From Dactylonectria macrodidyma (Eukaryota > Ascomycota > Sordariomycetes > Hypocreales > Nectriaceae): a DNA stretch of 64,000 bases. Below, in pieces: positions 31,631 to 42,130 of this stretch. The stretch's first letter is position 1. Every line of letters begins with the position of its first letter. The translations under genes were made by a program, and so were the position numbers. The stretch is taken from assembly GCA_020744425.1 (NCBI GenBank), contig JAGMUV010000037.1, forward strand, positions 434,001-498,000, read 5' to 3'. The notes beneath the pieces were generated by a model, which was not told the origin of the DNA, ran no database searches, and saw nothing but the letters and a program-made list of their open reading frames with translations.

Positions 31631-32222
31631 TGTTCGTGGCCGGCAAAAGTATGAACGGGAGAGTTTCGTGATGGTCAAGTGCTAACAAGTATAGAGGAAC
31701 TGTGGGCCATTCCTGGTGGATGGGGCTTTTATACATCGAAAATACTGGGGAAAAGGTGGAAAGGGGGATGACTATTGCTGTTGCATTGATTGGCCATCCA
31801 TTAGCCAATAGAACGGGATCGCCATGACACTCAGCACTACCAACAGCACATGGCCTGAACCTCTAACCGACTTGTGGTTGGAGAATGGTACTTGCCGCGG
31901 GGTAGCATCTCGGTCAGACTGCCAGTCCAAGTCAAGATCTACGGCAGCCGTAATTAAAACTGTTCACCGCCTAATAGCTTCAACAGCTCGAGGGATCCAC
32001 ATACTTAGCAAGCACTTACTAAATGTGACCTGCATAGGGATTAACTTAAGTGAACTGCCTCGTCCTCGTTGTCATGGCCTTTGGCAAGTCCCCTGGTAGA
32101 ACTGTGGGAACTTTCGGCAGATAGCAGCCCCACGTCAACCCCTCATCTCAAATAGATATCAACACATAAACCGCCACAAATAACCTATCACAACCCAGGT
32201 TGAGGCCAGGCGGTCACAACCG
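31631..32222. other. Intergenic stretch, no gene seen
   Basis: This is the promoter side of the cupin gene, then sequence without recognisable coding. No element ends were found. Confidence 0.3.
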
Positions 32223-32345
32223 GCAGAATCGTGACGAACCCACTTTTTCACCTGACACTGTTGGTGTGGATCCGACCGTACAATCGGGGTTTAGCCACCG
32301 TCCCGATTTACACCTAATTTGTAAGGCAACAGCCGACATCGCTGA
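32223..32345. repeat. Dispersed repeat shared with 40640-40760 (inverted)
   Basis: This segment is similar to the reverse complement of about 40640-40760. A 19-bp block within a longer identical run reads GATTTACACCTAATTTGTA. Similarity continues more weakly leftwards to GAATCGTG. The right-hand copy lies within the Helitron-associated repeat block at 40262-41110, so this may be a stray piece of that element. Confidence 0.55.
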
Positions 32346-32469
32346 TCACAAAGCCGACCGCGGCGTCTCCCCTTTTCTAGCTAGTCAGATCAATCATAAC
32401 ACACAATTCCTATGCATCCTGCCGCGGCTAGCTTTCATTAGACACTTAAACACCGAACCCACCCGACCC

Positions 32470-34258
32470 CGTGAGCTAGGAAGCCCGACTCAGCACATCC
32501 TACGGAAAAGGGAAATTGATGAGAAGACGGTTCGGTGGATATCGAGTCTTCTTAAAGACCGACACACCAGGATCGCAGGATGTCGATTGACGGGTTCAAA
32601 ACCGAGCAACACAGAATCTCAACCGGGACAGTACAAGGCTCGCCGCTCTCACCAATCCTCTACATTTTCTACAACGCAGATCTCATCGAGAGCTGCAACC
32701 TAGCAGAGGACACCACCTCTACTGGGTTCATTGACGATGTGGCGATCCTCACATGGGGAGATACGACGACAGAAACTTGCAACAAGCTTCAAGGAGCACT
32801 CCAAACAGCCGAGCAGTGGGCCAAAACTCATGCGTCAATTTTCTCACCCAGTAAATTCCAACTCATACACTTCACCAGGGCACGCACGAGAATAGATATT
32901 CAACACCCACTGCAAACGGCATGGGGCGAGATCCCGGCAAAGCCGACCTGCAAATATCTAGGACTCATCATGGACTCTGCGCTGCAATGGAAGCCCCACG
33001 TAGACGAAATACGGAGGAAGGCGACGAAAACAATCTCAGCCCTAAGCAGCCTGGGTAGCTCAACCTGGGGCCTTACTCTCCAAGACATGAGGGAGATCTA
33101 CCGAGGGGTGGTGGTGCCACAGATCGTATATGCATGCTCTGCATGGTCAAACTCAAACTGGAGAACGCGAAACATGCCATACACAAACAAGACACTGGCA
33201 CAATTGCAAAGCCTGCAGGCATGGGGCAGCCAGGGCGATTTCTGGTGCCTTCAAAGCCACGTCAGCCCCCGCCCTGGATATCGAAACACATCTTCTGCCC
33301 ATCGAACATCAAATCTGGAAGCACAACGCTGACTGTCTGGGAAGAATCGGCTATGGGGGACAAGAATCCCAGCACAGCGCAGATGGTCTAGGAGGAGGAA
33401 AGACAAAAATGAGCCCACGCAGAGCAATACAGAAAGCTATACAGGACGAACAAGGGTTCCAGATGGAGAAAATGGAAGTAATCACGCCGTACGTCGTCCC
33501 ACCATGGTGGACAGGCCCAAAAACGTTCATCGAAGAGAGCGTCGAGAAAGCGCAAGCGAGACACCAGTACGGCATCGGCAATGAGCCAAACGCCATATAC
33601 ATATACACGGATGGAAGTGGCATCAACGGACGCGTGGGCGCCGCGGCAGTGTGCACGACGACCGGTCAGAGCAGGAACGCCTACATGGGCGACGACACCG
33701 TATCGACAGTGTACGCCGGCGAACTCCAAGGGATCTCCCTGGCTCTCCAGATCGGCCAGGAAGACAGAAGCCAAGGCAATATCAGAAAGAAAATTTTGAT
33801 CTATACAGACAATCAAGCAGCGATCAGGTCGGTGGCGAGGCCCAGGGGCAAATCGGGGTCATACCTCCTCCAAGACATAACGCAGCGAATACAGGGACTA
33901 CGAACGCAAGGCTTGACCGTCGAGATCCGATGGATCCCAGCCCACAAGGGGATATACGGCAACGAAGCGGCCGATCGTGCCGCAAAAGAAGCCACGGGAT
34001 GGAGACAGAGAGGACCACCAGGACCAAGGGCGCAGCAACCCCCGGTACTGTATTCATTGAAGTCCACATTGAAAACGTGGTCGCGCAGAGTTGTAAACGA
34101 CAGATGGAAGACGCAGTGGCGACAGGAAACCAGGGGCCGAACAACCTTCAGGCACACTCCGGAGCCAACACCAAAAGTACTACAGCCACACAAGCACTTC
34201 AGCAAGAGGCACAGTGCAATCTACATTCAGCTCCGGACGGAGAAGATTGGGATGAACG
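32470..34258 (+). pseudogene. Non-LTR (LINE, Tad1-like) retrotransposon, RT and RNase H relic
   Basis: Three reading-frame pieces follow one another. The first is the end of an RT subdomain (EIDEKTVRWISSLLKDRHTR, about 32510-32577). The second is the RT core from 32580 (VQGSPLSPILYIFYNADLI, FIDDVAIL with the catalytic Asp pair, KYLGLIMDSALQWKPHVDEI). From about 33225 a third frame holds ARAISGAFKATSAPALDIET and an RNase H domain with IYTDGSGINGRVGAAAV, YAGELQGISLAL, LIYTDNQAAI and GNEAADRAAKEA. The frame changes near 32578 and 33225 are frameshifts. The 5' half (ORF1, endonuclease) is missing. The right end is cut at 34258 by an LTR. Confidence 0.8.
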
Positions 34259-34568
34259 TGTCGCATCTAGGAGATGGAAGTGATCATGTGTGTGAGAAGC
34301 TCTTGCTATTCTTCTTATCTAATGAGGGTCTTTGGGTCAGTCTTATAGATGAAGAGACTGATGATGACCTCGGACTGCCAAGACGGTCCGGATGCTACGG
34401 ACTATTTGACTTTATCTAGCTATCCACCTGATCATAGGAAAAGCTAGGCTTGTGACGAAGCTGATGACGAGGCCTGTGACGAGGAAAGTGGCTGTGGAAC
34501 CTTATGATAAAGGGCAGAAAGCTTGACTGCTGTCATAGCTGCAAAATCCGATATCCCGATATGTGACA
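34259..34568 (-). repeat. LTR (310 bp), probably Gypsy-type, minus orientation
   Basis: The segment starts TGTCGCATC and ends GATATGTGACA, giving TG...CA ends with short inverted repeats. On the minus strand a polypurine run (AGCTGGGGGGGTA, 34569-34581) lies directly upstream, so this is the 3' LTR of a minus-strand element. It sits inside the LINE relic; the adjacent five bases on the left are GAACG. Only about 200 bp of internal sequence remain at 34569-34777. Confidence 0.6.
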
Positions 34569-34777
34569 TACCCCCCCAGCTTGAAGGTATTCAAGCTGTT
34601 GTTCTGAAAGGAATCCCTGTTGGAGGGATATCCTAAAACCTGCCCTGTTGAAAGGGATATTGCTAGAAAGGTGTATGCAGATTGCCGAGAAGGGTCTGGT
34701 CTCGAGGGTTGGTTGGATCGGCGTGAAGCATATCAAGTAGGTTCCGTTCTGCACCGGCAGCTGGGCCTGCCCTTTGT
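34569..34777 (-). other. Short internal remnant of an LTR retrotransposon
   Basis: Besides the polypurine tract next to the LTR, only a short non-diagnostic frame is visible. It meets the hAT fragment near 34778. Confidence 0.35.
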
Positions 34778-35212
34778 CTAGAAGGCGGCTGACAAGTTAG
34801 CGCGCATCATCGAGCGACGCGAGACAGGGCGCGGAGAGATGGCACAAACCACGACCTTATGCTCCCTGCTCAGATGCCGGACAATGCCTCCTGCAGTGGA
34901 AGCGATGAAGACATAATGTGTAGTCTTCAGCCTGTTGCGGAGGAAGCATCTCTCGCATATCCATACGATCTTGTGGGGTTGCGACCTGTTGTCCTTCATT
35001 CTGAATCCGAATTGCCACCACCACGTCCGCTCTCGAGAAGGGTCGTGACATATCGTGAAACCGGGGAAACGCTTGAATTTATCGGTCGTCCAAGCCTCAT
35101 AGTCTGGAAACCTGCTGGGTGCAGATTTCGTCGAGGCCGAACTGGTTGACAGCTCGGAGGGCGGTGGCGGCGTTGAGGCGATATCCTCTACCTCTTCATC
35201 GAACGAGTCCAT
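34778..35212 (-). pseudogene. hAT transposase N-terminus with BED-type zinc finger
   Basis: The ATG at 35212 opens [20 protein letters not shown], a Ser/Thr-rich segment, then [22 protein letters not shown]-like finger follows: [19 protein letters not shown] then [13 protein letters not shown], with the Cys pair and the two His in expected order. The reading ends at 34778 shortly after the finger. The catalytic and dimerisation domains are absent. BED fingers recognise the subterminal repeats, so the ATCGAT array next to it is a plausible target. Confidence 0.65.
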
Positions 35213-35516
35213 GGCGATGGCAAATGCCCCGCAGAGAATGCAGAGACCAAATCGAATGCTGCGAGGCTGGTAAGGGTCCAACCTTTGAGGTCGACTTGGA
35301 CAGGTTGTTTTGTGAAGTCGATTGAGCAGAGCGGAGGACCAGCAGCCAAGGACCATCGCGCAAGCGCAGGGAGTTCTCTACCCCTGAATTGGCCGCTCGC
35401 CCGACGCCTTCTTCGAGACGTGTCTCGCGTCGCGGTCGACGCGGCGACGCGTCTAGTGATAGAATGGTTCGCACCACCGCTACCTACCCGGGACACCCTT
35501 GGTGCATGTGGCAATC

Positions 35517-35680
35517 GACGATCAAATCGATCGATTGAACGTTTGATCGATAAGATATCGATCGATCAGGGCCTGTAATCGATCGATATCGATCGACCGA
35601 CAAGCTCCGATCGATCGATCGAAATCGAAATCGAATCGATTAATCGAATCGATCAAATCGATTGGTCGATCGATTTCCAA
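35517..35680. repeat. ATCGAT-rich subterminal array
   Basis: At least fifteen CGATCGAT/AATCGAT words in both orientations lie within 165 bp, ending directly at the hAT CAGGG terminus (35681-35685). Clustered short motifs next to the ends are usual for hAT elements and serve as transposase-binding sites. Confidence 0.75.
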
Positions 35681-35685
35681 CCCTG

Positions 35686-36269
35686 GGGCAGCGACGGTGG
35701 CGCGAACTTGACTGTGGGAAGGAGCATAGCCCAAGGCCTCTTGTCAAAGTATCCAGGTAACCAATCTGGACTCCTCCGACTTGGATAAAAGCTGAGCAGG
35801 CTGGGTGACCTCGGATCTTGACGGTAGGCCTCTTAATCGGTCAGAAAGAGTGGTTTGAGGCACGCCATTCTTCTGGGCAGCCTGGTTCTGGGAGAGGCCA
35901 TTATCTGTGACATCCAGTACGGCCTGGGTAACATCCTCCTCCGTATAAGATAATTGAGGCATGTTTGAGGCGATTGAGGAAAGATGGGAAAGAGAAAATT
36001 CTGGATGAAGCTTCGGGGAGGCTGGGTGATAAGGGAGGCATTTTGAGACATTTTACATTAGTGCCGTGCGACCATGCCGCATGCGTCACTAAAGAAACAT
36101 TGCTGGAATATTAAATTCCATACAATTCTTAATACAGCAGACATTTTCTCATGAAAAAATCTTTCCTTTTGACAAAGTACTGTGCAAGTGAAATTGGGCA
36201 TTTTGTATGGGGAAATATTTTTTTTACTTACCGGTAGGTGGGTATTACCGGCAGGTGGGTACTGCATGG
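35686..36269 (-). mobile_element. Fot1 copy-B-like element, 5' end fragment
   Basis: The outer end at 36269 reads (on minus) CCATGCAGTACCCACCTGCC and is flanked by TA at 36270-36271. Two 17-bp units, a run of eight T and about 200 bp of leader match copy B. The transposase N-terminus follows: from the ATG at 35962, MPQLSYTEEDVTQAVLDVTD and VPQTTLSDRLRGLPS, ending with LVTWIL*, where copy B has LVTWILRQEAL. The TGA replaces the Arg codon CGA. A further piece (GYAPSHSQVRATVAAP) is followed by the hAT end at 35685. The rest of the element is missing. Confidence 0.8.
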
Positions 36270-36287
36270 TACCCCACATCCATATTT

Positions 36288-36483
36288 GACCTTTGATAAA
36301 ACTGGACATTTGACAAAACTGGGATTTTGGTAAAGCTGGACGTTTGGCAAAACTGGACATCTGACCAAAACTGGGATGTTTGACCAAAACTGGGATGTTT
36401 GACTAAAACTGGGATGCTTGACTAAAACAGGGATATTTGACTACAACAGGGATGTTTGACTACAACAGGGATGTTTGACTACA
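36288..36483. repeat. Minisatellite, 17-19 bp unit, about 11 copies
   Basis: Consecutive units drift from ACATTTGACAAAACTGG through ATGTTTGACTAAAACTGGG to ATGTTTGACTACAACAGGG. The left units are 17 bp, the right ones 19 bp and most uniform. The array fills the gap between the Fot1 fragment and a transposase C-terminal fragment and may be an expanded subterminal repeat of the latter. Confidence 0.85.
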
Positions 36484-36514
36484 TGAAGGTAGGGAAGCAG
36501 TTGATCAGATGGGC

Positions 36515-36673
36515 GTTGATACGCAGGTAGCGGCCGAATCGTCGAGAAGTGGAGGGCAAGGAGGGTCAGGGCGAGCGAAGGAAAGGCGCTGTGGAACATG
36601 CGGCAAGACAGGTCACAACACAAGGACATGTCAAATAGTTGTCGCGACATATGGAGAAGAGCACAGCGATTGA
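36515..36673 (+). pseudogene. Pogo/Tc-type transposase C-terminus with zinc knuckle
   Basis: The last 52 codons of a transposase are visible. A Gly/Ser-rich linker (SSRSGGQGGSGRAKERR) is followed by the knuckle CGTCGKTGHNTRTC, a CX2CX4HX4C pattern common at the C-terminus of fungal DDE_1 transposases, then IVVATYGEEHSD and a TGA at 36671-36673. The catalytic part is missing. None of the Fot1 copies here has this knuckle, so it is another family. Confidence 0.65.
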
Positions 36674-36711
36674 TTTTAATTGATTAAATGGTTTTTTGTG
36701 TTTCGATTATA

Positions 36712-37390
36712 CAACTAAATGCGCAACCGGTTTCATCTTTCGCACACACACTTGTATTTGGAAGCACAGACCATGCTGCCAGGGATACTTATATATACAT
36801 TCCATAAGCTAGAACTGGCCTAAATTCTCGCTTATTTTTATAAGGTGTCAGCTTCTGAAAAGTCCCACTAAGTACTCAAACAACCCAAACTACAGCCAAT
36901 CACAGCTGGAGTAAGCAGAGTGCAGCATTGAGACGCGGTGTACTGCGATCATAGGTGATATAACTTATCAAGGGCCGAATATTGACTAGGCGGTCAGCAT
37001 GGGCAAAATGACATTATTACGTCTGACGAAGCTAGCAAACGGATGAGGAACGTTGATGGTGACAATAAAGGAATTATGGGCGATTACTGGATGAAAACCT
37101 CATACTATGGACAGATAATTATGTACATGTGAACGTGAACGGTGCTTCATGCCCCATAATGCACAAACTGTGCCCAGTTCAGCGGCATACTGAGATCCCC
37201 TGCACGCACTGCTTGAGATTTTTCGGGTACTTCGTGAGACTTTTCAAAAGCTGACATCCGACGTAAATAAGCGAGGATTTAGGCCAGTTATGGCTTATGC
37301 AATGTATACATAGGTACCCCCTTCGGCATGGTCCGTGCTCGCAATTATAAGCGTTTGCGCAAAAGATGAAGCCGGTTACGCATTTAGTTG
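36712..37390. mobile_element. Fold-back MITE with about 190-bp inverted arms (679 bp)
   Basis: TA flanks at 36710-36711 and 37391-37392 enclose ends starting CAACTAAATGCGCAACCGG (left) and CAACTAAATGCGTAACCGG (right, complement). Similarity of the arms continues for about 190 bp (36712-36900 against 37200-37390), including GGCCTAAAT and CTCGCTTATTT and ending near TACTCAAACAACC. The arms have diverged by many point changes, so the element is old. No coding capacity is seen in the roughly 300-bp centre. Confidence 0.8.
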
Positions 37391-37485
37391 TATGTTCAGA
37401 AGTAAGGGTTGAGATTTTTGATCCGCTCACTGATTTGATCCACTCACTGATGATGTACGTTAACAATTAACAAACGTGATGATCA

Positions 37486-38151
37486 CTACTCTTTCCGAAA
37501 CCGTAGACCAGCCTTAATTTTTATCATAGCATTTGCGAATAAACCCTTTCCTCTTATAATCCTTCCGCGCACTGTCGTTTTCTCTTTTGCAATTTGACAT
37601 TCCTCGTTGCCTTGTTTATTCATCTCGTGGACTTCTTCGGTTCCCTGCACTTCCAACTCTGTGTTTTGGATGTTGGGGCCATCCTCTTCCATCTTGCAAA
37701 CGACGTGGCTCTTGGAAACTTGATGTTCCCAAAGGTCGTCCCAAGTCGTGTACACATCCTCGCACTCTTCGAATTCGCAACGCAAACTGAGCTTCGAAGA
37801 GTCTAGCCCTCTCTTGGCTTCTCTCGGCACTGCCGCGCAGACGAGGCAGGAAGCCCATTTCTTAGATGGCGGGAACTCATCATCCATCTGCAGTTTGTAA
37901 CGGCGGAAGTGTAAATGCACGGTTGAAGACTTCAGTATAAGTTGGGTCTGCCCCTGGACGTTAGGGAGGAGATTTGCCACCACATTTTTGGCTTTCCATA
38001 TCATCAAGCCCCAGAGGACCTTCTCCTCATAGAGATGCGTCTCCACGTAGCAGATAATCATCAGGGTATCCACAGAAGTCCCCCAGTCTTCACTGGCCCT
38101 GTCTACATCGTCACGGCCTGGTCTGACAACGCACAACAGAGTCTTGGCCAA
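37486..38151 (-). CDS. Hypothetical protein remnant with a C2H2-like finger
   Basis: The frame is open for 221 codons but lacks a good ATG at its head. The most protein-like part is WASCLVCAAVPREAKRGLD then LRCEFEECEDVYTTWDDLWE followed by HQVSKSHVVC. This has the spacing CX4CX12HX5H, compatible with a C2H2 zinc finger. A basic tail (TTVRGRIIRGKG, KIKAGLRFRKE) follows. The region just upstream, in another frame, also looks protein-like (QLEPVECAYGVCLDGSGGAG), so a frameshift near 38130 is possible and this may be a decayed gene. Family not recognised. Confidence 0.35.
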   Translation of the reverse strand: MAKTLLCVVRPGRDDVDRASEDWGTSVDTLMIICYVETHLYEEKVLWGLMIWKAKNVVANLLPNVQGQTQLILKSSTVHLHFRRYKLQMDDEFPPSKKWASCLVCAAVPREAKRGLDSSKLSLRCEFEECEDVYTTWDDLWEHQVSKSHVVCKMEEDGPNIQNTELEVQGTEEVHEMNKQGNEECQIAKEKTTVRGRIIRGKGLFANAMIKIKAGLRFRKE

Positions 38152-38412
38152 GCTGCATTGAAGCTAGTCGAGACAGTGCGACTTCACCAGCACCACCGCT
38201 CCCATCAAGACATACGCCGTAGGCACATTCGACCGGTTCAAGCTGACGTAATTTGAGGAATTAGATGCATTTGAGGATGCCTCGGACGACCGCGTCAGGG
38301 ATCGAGCCTAGCACTTTGTTCTCCGAGCTCACGCCTTGACGAAGCGCGCTAGATGTCCCAAGGCGAGCAGCAGCTCGATTACCTTGTCCGATCCTCGCTC
38401 AATCGCCCGCCA

Positions 38413-39821
38413 TCACGACCTGCTGCCGCTTCCATATCTCCGACCTTTTGAATCCATTATCTCTTCCACCTCGACTAGCGTGTCTTTTCGCGCATATATG
38501 CCGCGATCTCCATCCCGGCTGGACCTTTCGGAGCCATACTCCCGACTCGAAATCATCGTGTGGACGCCTCCCGAGCCGCGTGCAGGCGCCAGCTCCAAAT
38601 CATGCCCGTCAGCCATGCTTTGCTCTGGATCCGCCAGCTGATGCGTCGAGCTCGACTCATCAGCCTCGGCTTCCTTATTCGTTCGACTCAATGTGGTCAA
38701 TCTGATGATGTTGCTTGGTCGGCTGATGGGTTGGCTGCTGCCGTGGGAGCTGAGAAACTTTGCGGGAAGGATGTGTCGGAAGATTGGCCGAAGCAAGGGA
38801 AAACAGGCTAAAGGGGTAAATGAGTGAATGGAACGGGCTAGGTATGGAGTAATCTTTTGGGTTCTTACCAGAGACTATGGCAATGTTCACCTCCACCGCT
38901 CCAAGGATGCAGTACATGGCGTAGTCATACGGCATCTGCGTTGTATTGTTGTTGTAATTGACCAACTCGACCAGAACAAACGCGGATGCGAGGCAGACAC
39001 TGGATTGTTGCCATTAGCCTCTGTTACATATCAGAAGGAATGCTAACCCTTACATGATGCCGAGGATGAAGAGGGCAATGATACCGAGCTTCTGGCCGAG
39101 GCGTAGGCGAAGCCTGGCCACTTCAACAATGGGAAGAGTGAGGATGATGACATCCATTATAAAATGGGTGGTGATAGTACCCAGGAAGAACTTCCCACTG
39201 TCGATGTTGCAAACAGAACCTGTGATTGTCTTATCCCAAATTGACTGGACGGGAACGCAGCGGAAGATCAACATGAAAGTCCGGAAGATAATCCACATCA
39301 CTGACATGGCAAGGAGCACCAGAATGGGAATCCGTATAGTCGATGTCTTGAACAGTCGCCAGTAGAATGATAGGATGGATATCTTTGACGACGCTAGCGA
39401 GGAGGCGTAGCAGAGCGAGTTGAAGAAACCGAGAATCCTCGCGTGGTAGAGGATATTCTCCCTAGTTTTCGGATCAAGGTCATCGGACATCAGTTTGCCA
39501 AGCGACCAGTGGAGGGTCCCTGCAAAGTAATTATTATGGACTCGGTCTAGAGACTTGGGGGAAGTCGATCATTACATTCCAGCAAGATGCCGCAGTAGCC
39601 AGTCGCAAATATCTACGCGGGCTTTCCGTTAGCAGCTTTGCCTCACTAAAGCAGGAGAGCAAAAGGAGCAGACTCACAAATGCAGATACACAAAAGTAAT
39701 CATCAAACCACCAGCTAACCTTGGTTATCCGCCGGGCGAAAACCCTCATGATCAGGGCCACCAAGGCGGCGATCCAGGTGATGCCGATGCCGACATAGAG
39801 GTTTGTTTGGAGCTCAGCCAT
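38413..39821 (-). CDS. SAT4/rhodopsin-domain integral membrane protein (5 exons, 390 aa)
   Basis: Exons 39821-39678, 39612-39576, 39519-39054, 38999-38869 and 38807-38413 sum to 1173 nt. All four introns (54-65 bp) have GT...AG borders. The protein starts MAELQTNLYVGIGITWIAAL and carries about seven hydrophobic segments, with typical family features such as the segment near VSWWFDDYF, LSFYWRLFKTSTIR, QSIWDKTITGSVCNI and VEVNIAIVSACFPLLRPIF. The cytosolic tail contains GGVHTMISSREYGSE and IYARKDTLVEVEE, commonly seen in this fungal family. Such proteins are plasma-membrane proteins with a GPCR-like fold of unknown ligand. No break was found, so it is a probable functional host gene. Confidence 0.82.
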
Positions 39822-40261
39822 GGTTGAGACATGAAGCTGGCCGCAGTCGTCTTCGCACAAGATCTCGACAGCTCGGATTGCGGCCGACGGCGATCACGGG
39901 CTGATCGTAGTGACGGAAGACAAGAGCCTTGGGGTACCAGTGCATTGGGACCGGCGGGGGATCTGCATTTGAATGACAGGAACGGATTGGGAGGGGATGG
40001 GCCCCAGTATTACCCCAGAGTCCGGATGCTTGGGGGGAGTCGCTAAGCCAGTTTCCGTTGATAATGTGGCTGTTGCTAACAGAGGCGACTGGGCGAAGTT
40101 CATTGGGTGGTTGGCCCGAGGTGGACGTAGTCACTGACTCGGTCACCTAATCGTGGCTTGCCCTCCACAGCTGAAGGGTGCCGTTGGGCGGCCGCATAGG
40201 GAGGAAGGGCCTAAAAGTTATGTCCTCCAGCTAGGAACGCCACCTCCGCTTATCACTACCG
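39822..40261. other. Promoter-side sequence of the SAT4-type gene
   Basis: No gene is seen. The 13-bp word CACTGACTCGGTC occurs near 40130 and again near 42203, on the two sides of the Helitron block. Confidence 0.35.
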
Positions 40262-41110
40262 GTAACTTTATTCAGCCGAAGGCTGTCTTTACATTAAGTC
40301 TTTGGTGCAGACAGGTCAAAAAGTTTCTCCAGCTCTGATTGGTCCAAATGGCCGCAAATCGTTCAACGATTGGACGTCTGCTGTTTTAAAGTGGGCCCCA
40401 GTTTTATGGGGCTCAAAAAGTTTCTCGGGCCTTTATTGGCCCAAATTTGTATGGACCTCGCAAAACGTTGCGCAACTGGTTGGCGGCCTTGGAAAGGTGG
40501 GTAGGTCTTTATTTGGCAGCTGCTACTCTGTAGAACTCCTGTATTGAAAGCTAGGGCCGCGGCAGGAAGCATAGGAATTGTGTGTATGATTGGTCTGATT
40601 AGCTAAGAAAAGGAGAAGCCGCTGTCGGCTACAAGATCTGTGATACCGGATGTTGCCTTACAAATTAGGTGTAAATCGGTACGTCGGTTAAACTGGGGGA
40701 ATACGGTCGTATACCCACCAACACCCTGACTTATTCCACGATTCAGCCATTTCCACTACACAATGTGTCGCAGGGTAGGCATGATCTTCATGGCCTCAGG
40801 AAACCACTGCGTTAGTAATCTAGCTGTATGCTTTAACACTGCGGGATGGAGTACCCCGCACCACAGACAACCTCAGACAACAATCAATCAACATTTTGCT
40901 GCTGCTCATCATTCAGCCGAAGGCTGACTCTACATCAGTTCTTAAGTTTTCCGAATATGAGGGTTTGGTGCAAGATTGGCCAAAAGTTTCTGGTTGGTCC
41001 AAAATTTTGTATGGACGGCCGCAAAACGTGCAACAACTGGATGACGGCCTCAAAAAAGTGGGACCATACTTTAGCAGCTGGCATTACCCCTGGTTTGTTT
41101 ACGTTGAATT
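40262..41110 (+). repeat. Two diverged direct repeats about 646 bp apart (Helitron-associated)
   Basis: The blocks 40262-40520 and 40908-41085 share the order ATTCAGCCGAAGGCTG, a TACAT word, TTTGGTGCA, AAAGTTTCT, TTGGTCCAAA, TGTATGGAC, CGCAAAACG, ACTGG, CGGCCT and AAAGTGGG. The CAGCCGAAGGCTG palindrome is the same hairpin found in the Helitron 3' terminus (42060 and 20824). The segment between the repeats contains the sequence also present at 32223-32345. No coding frame is credible. It precedes the Helitron helicase remnant. Confidence 0.65.
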
Positions 41111-41364
41111 TCACACACCCCCAGTTTATTTACTTTGGATTTCGTACACAATGCTGCTTGATGTCTTGCTTTATTGCGCAATGAGTCCGAAGTCTACTCC
41201 TCAACAGCTACAAGATGACATAATTTCCATGAGAAACCGGCAGGTGACTTCGTTAGCAATAGGAAATCTGCGGGTAACATTAAGAATTGCCGTAATCAGT
41301 GCAATTCTCATGTCAGCTGTCTCCACTCCGTAGGGCATTCAATGCTAACTAAATAAAGAATTCA

Positions 41365-42022
41365 GAGGCGCGATTCGACCGCCTCGGCCAGCCAGTCGTC
41401 CAGGTCAAAGCTAAGAACGTCGGCCCTGGTGCGGCTGCTGCCCCCGATGACAAGGCAGGGAACCTTGCAAAGCAGATTCCCATACATTAGCGCCCGTCTA
41501 ATGCTGACGTCCAACCTTTAGCAGCCAGTTGGCCTCTGCAACGGCGCTCGCGGTACGATTTACGACATCGGCTGGGCACCTGGGGCCGACCCCATCCAAG
41601 ACCCTCCCTGTGTTGTCATGATGGAGTTTGACAAATACAGCGGACCGGTATTCCTGACCACCGCTGAGAGCAGGAAGATTATGCCGATTCTCCCAGTAGA
41701 GAGGGACTTCCTCATCAGAGCCACTCTCTGCGCCTGCACGCAGTTTCCCCTGCTCGTATGCTACGCAATTACCGTGCACAAGTCACAAAGTATCACCGAA
41801 GACATGATAGTTACAGATCTGTCCTGCCGGGACTTTCGGACTGGTTTAAGCTACGTGGCTATCTCTCGCGTGAAAATGGTCTACAGGTCTCCCCCGGATG
41901 GCATGAAGATGAAGATGAAGATGAGGGATCAGGAGCTTCGGAAACGACAGGTGCTCACACGGAATCTGTACATGTCACATAATGCCAAGAATGGTCATGG
42001 CAATGGATCAGTAGGTAGATAA
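41365..42022 (+). pseudogene. Helitron PIF1-type helicase, C-terminal fragment
   Basis: The first part reads PGAAAAPDDKAGNLAKQIP; after a one-base frame change it continues ARLMLTSNL*QPVGLCNGAR, then FDKYSGPVFLTT and CYAITVHKSQSITED. The last block is FRTGLSYVAISRVK, before an Asp/Lys/Met-rich tail and the TAG ending near 42022. These are the late motifs of PIF1 helicases fused in Helitron proteins, which unwind the donor strand in rolling-circle transposition. The stop after TSNL is TAG where the family has Trp. The Helitron terminus at 42043-42130 follows directly, so this is the 3' half of one element. Confidence 0.75.
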
Positions 42023-42042
42023 TGCAGTAGTAGTAATAGCTT

Positions 42043-42130
42043 CCCGGCCCGCGGACACACAGCCTTCGGCTGAGGCTACCCCATGCACCCCATCGCCGCT
42101 CCAATGTGCATGGGGTGACGTAGTATTTTA
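42043..42130 (+). mobile_element. Helitron 3' terminus (88 bp)
   Basis: It lies 20 bp after the helicase fragment and is identical to the reverse complement of 20768-20855. A hairpin CAGCCTTCGGCTG (about 42060-42072) and a second stem CCCCATGCAC/GTGCATGGGG (42079-42115) precede the end TGACGTAGTATTTTA. The exact last base is uncertain because no CTRR-type end is evident at the divergence point. Confidence 0.7.

Larger units (their letters stand above)
34778..35685 (-). mobile_element. hAT element II, 5' portion only
   Basis: On the minus strand the element starts at 35685 with CAGGGTTGGAAATCGATCG, a typical hAT CAGGG end. About 165 bp of ATCGAT-rich subterminal repeats follow, then a leader, then a transposase N-terminus. 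The remainder is missing beyond 34778, where LTR-retroelement sequence begins. The right side cuts into a Fot1-B-like fragment, so this hAT inserted into that Fot1 copy. Confidence 0.65.
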
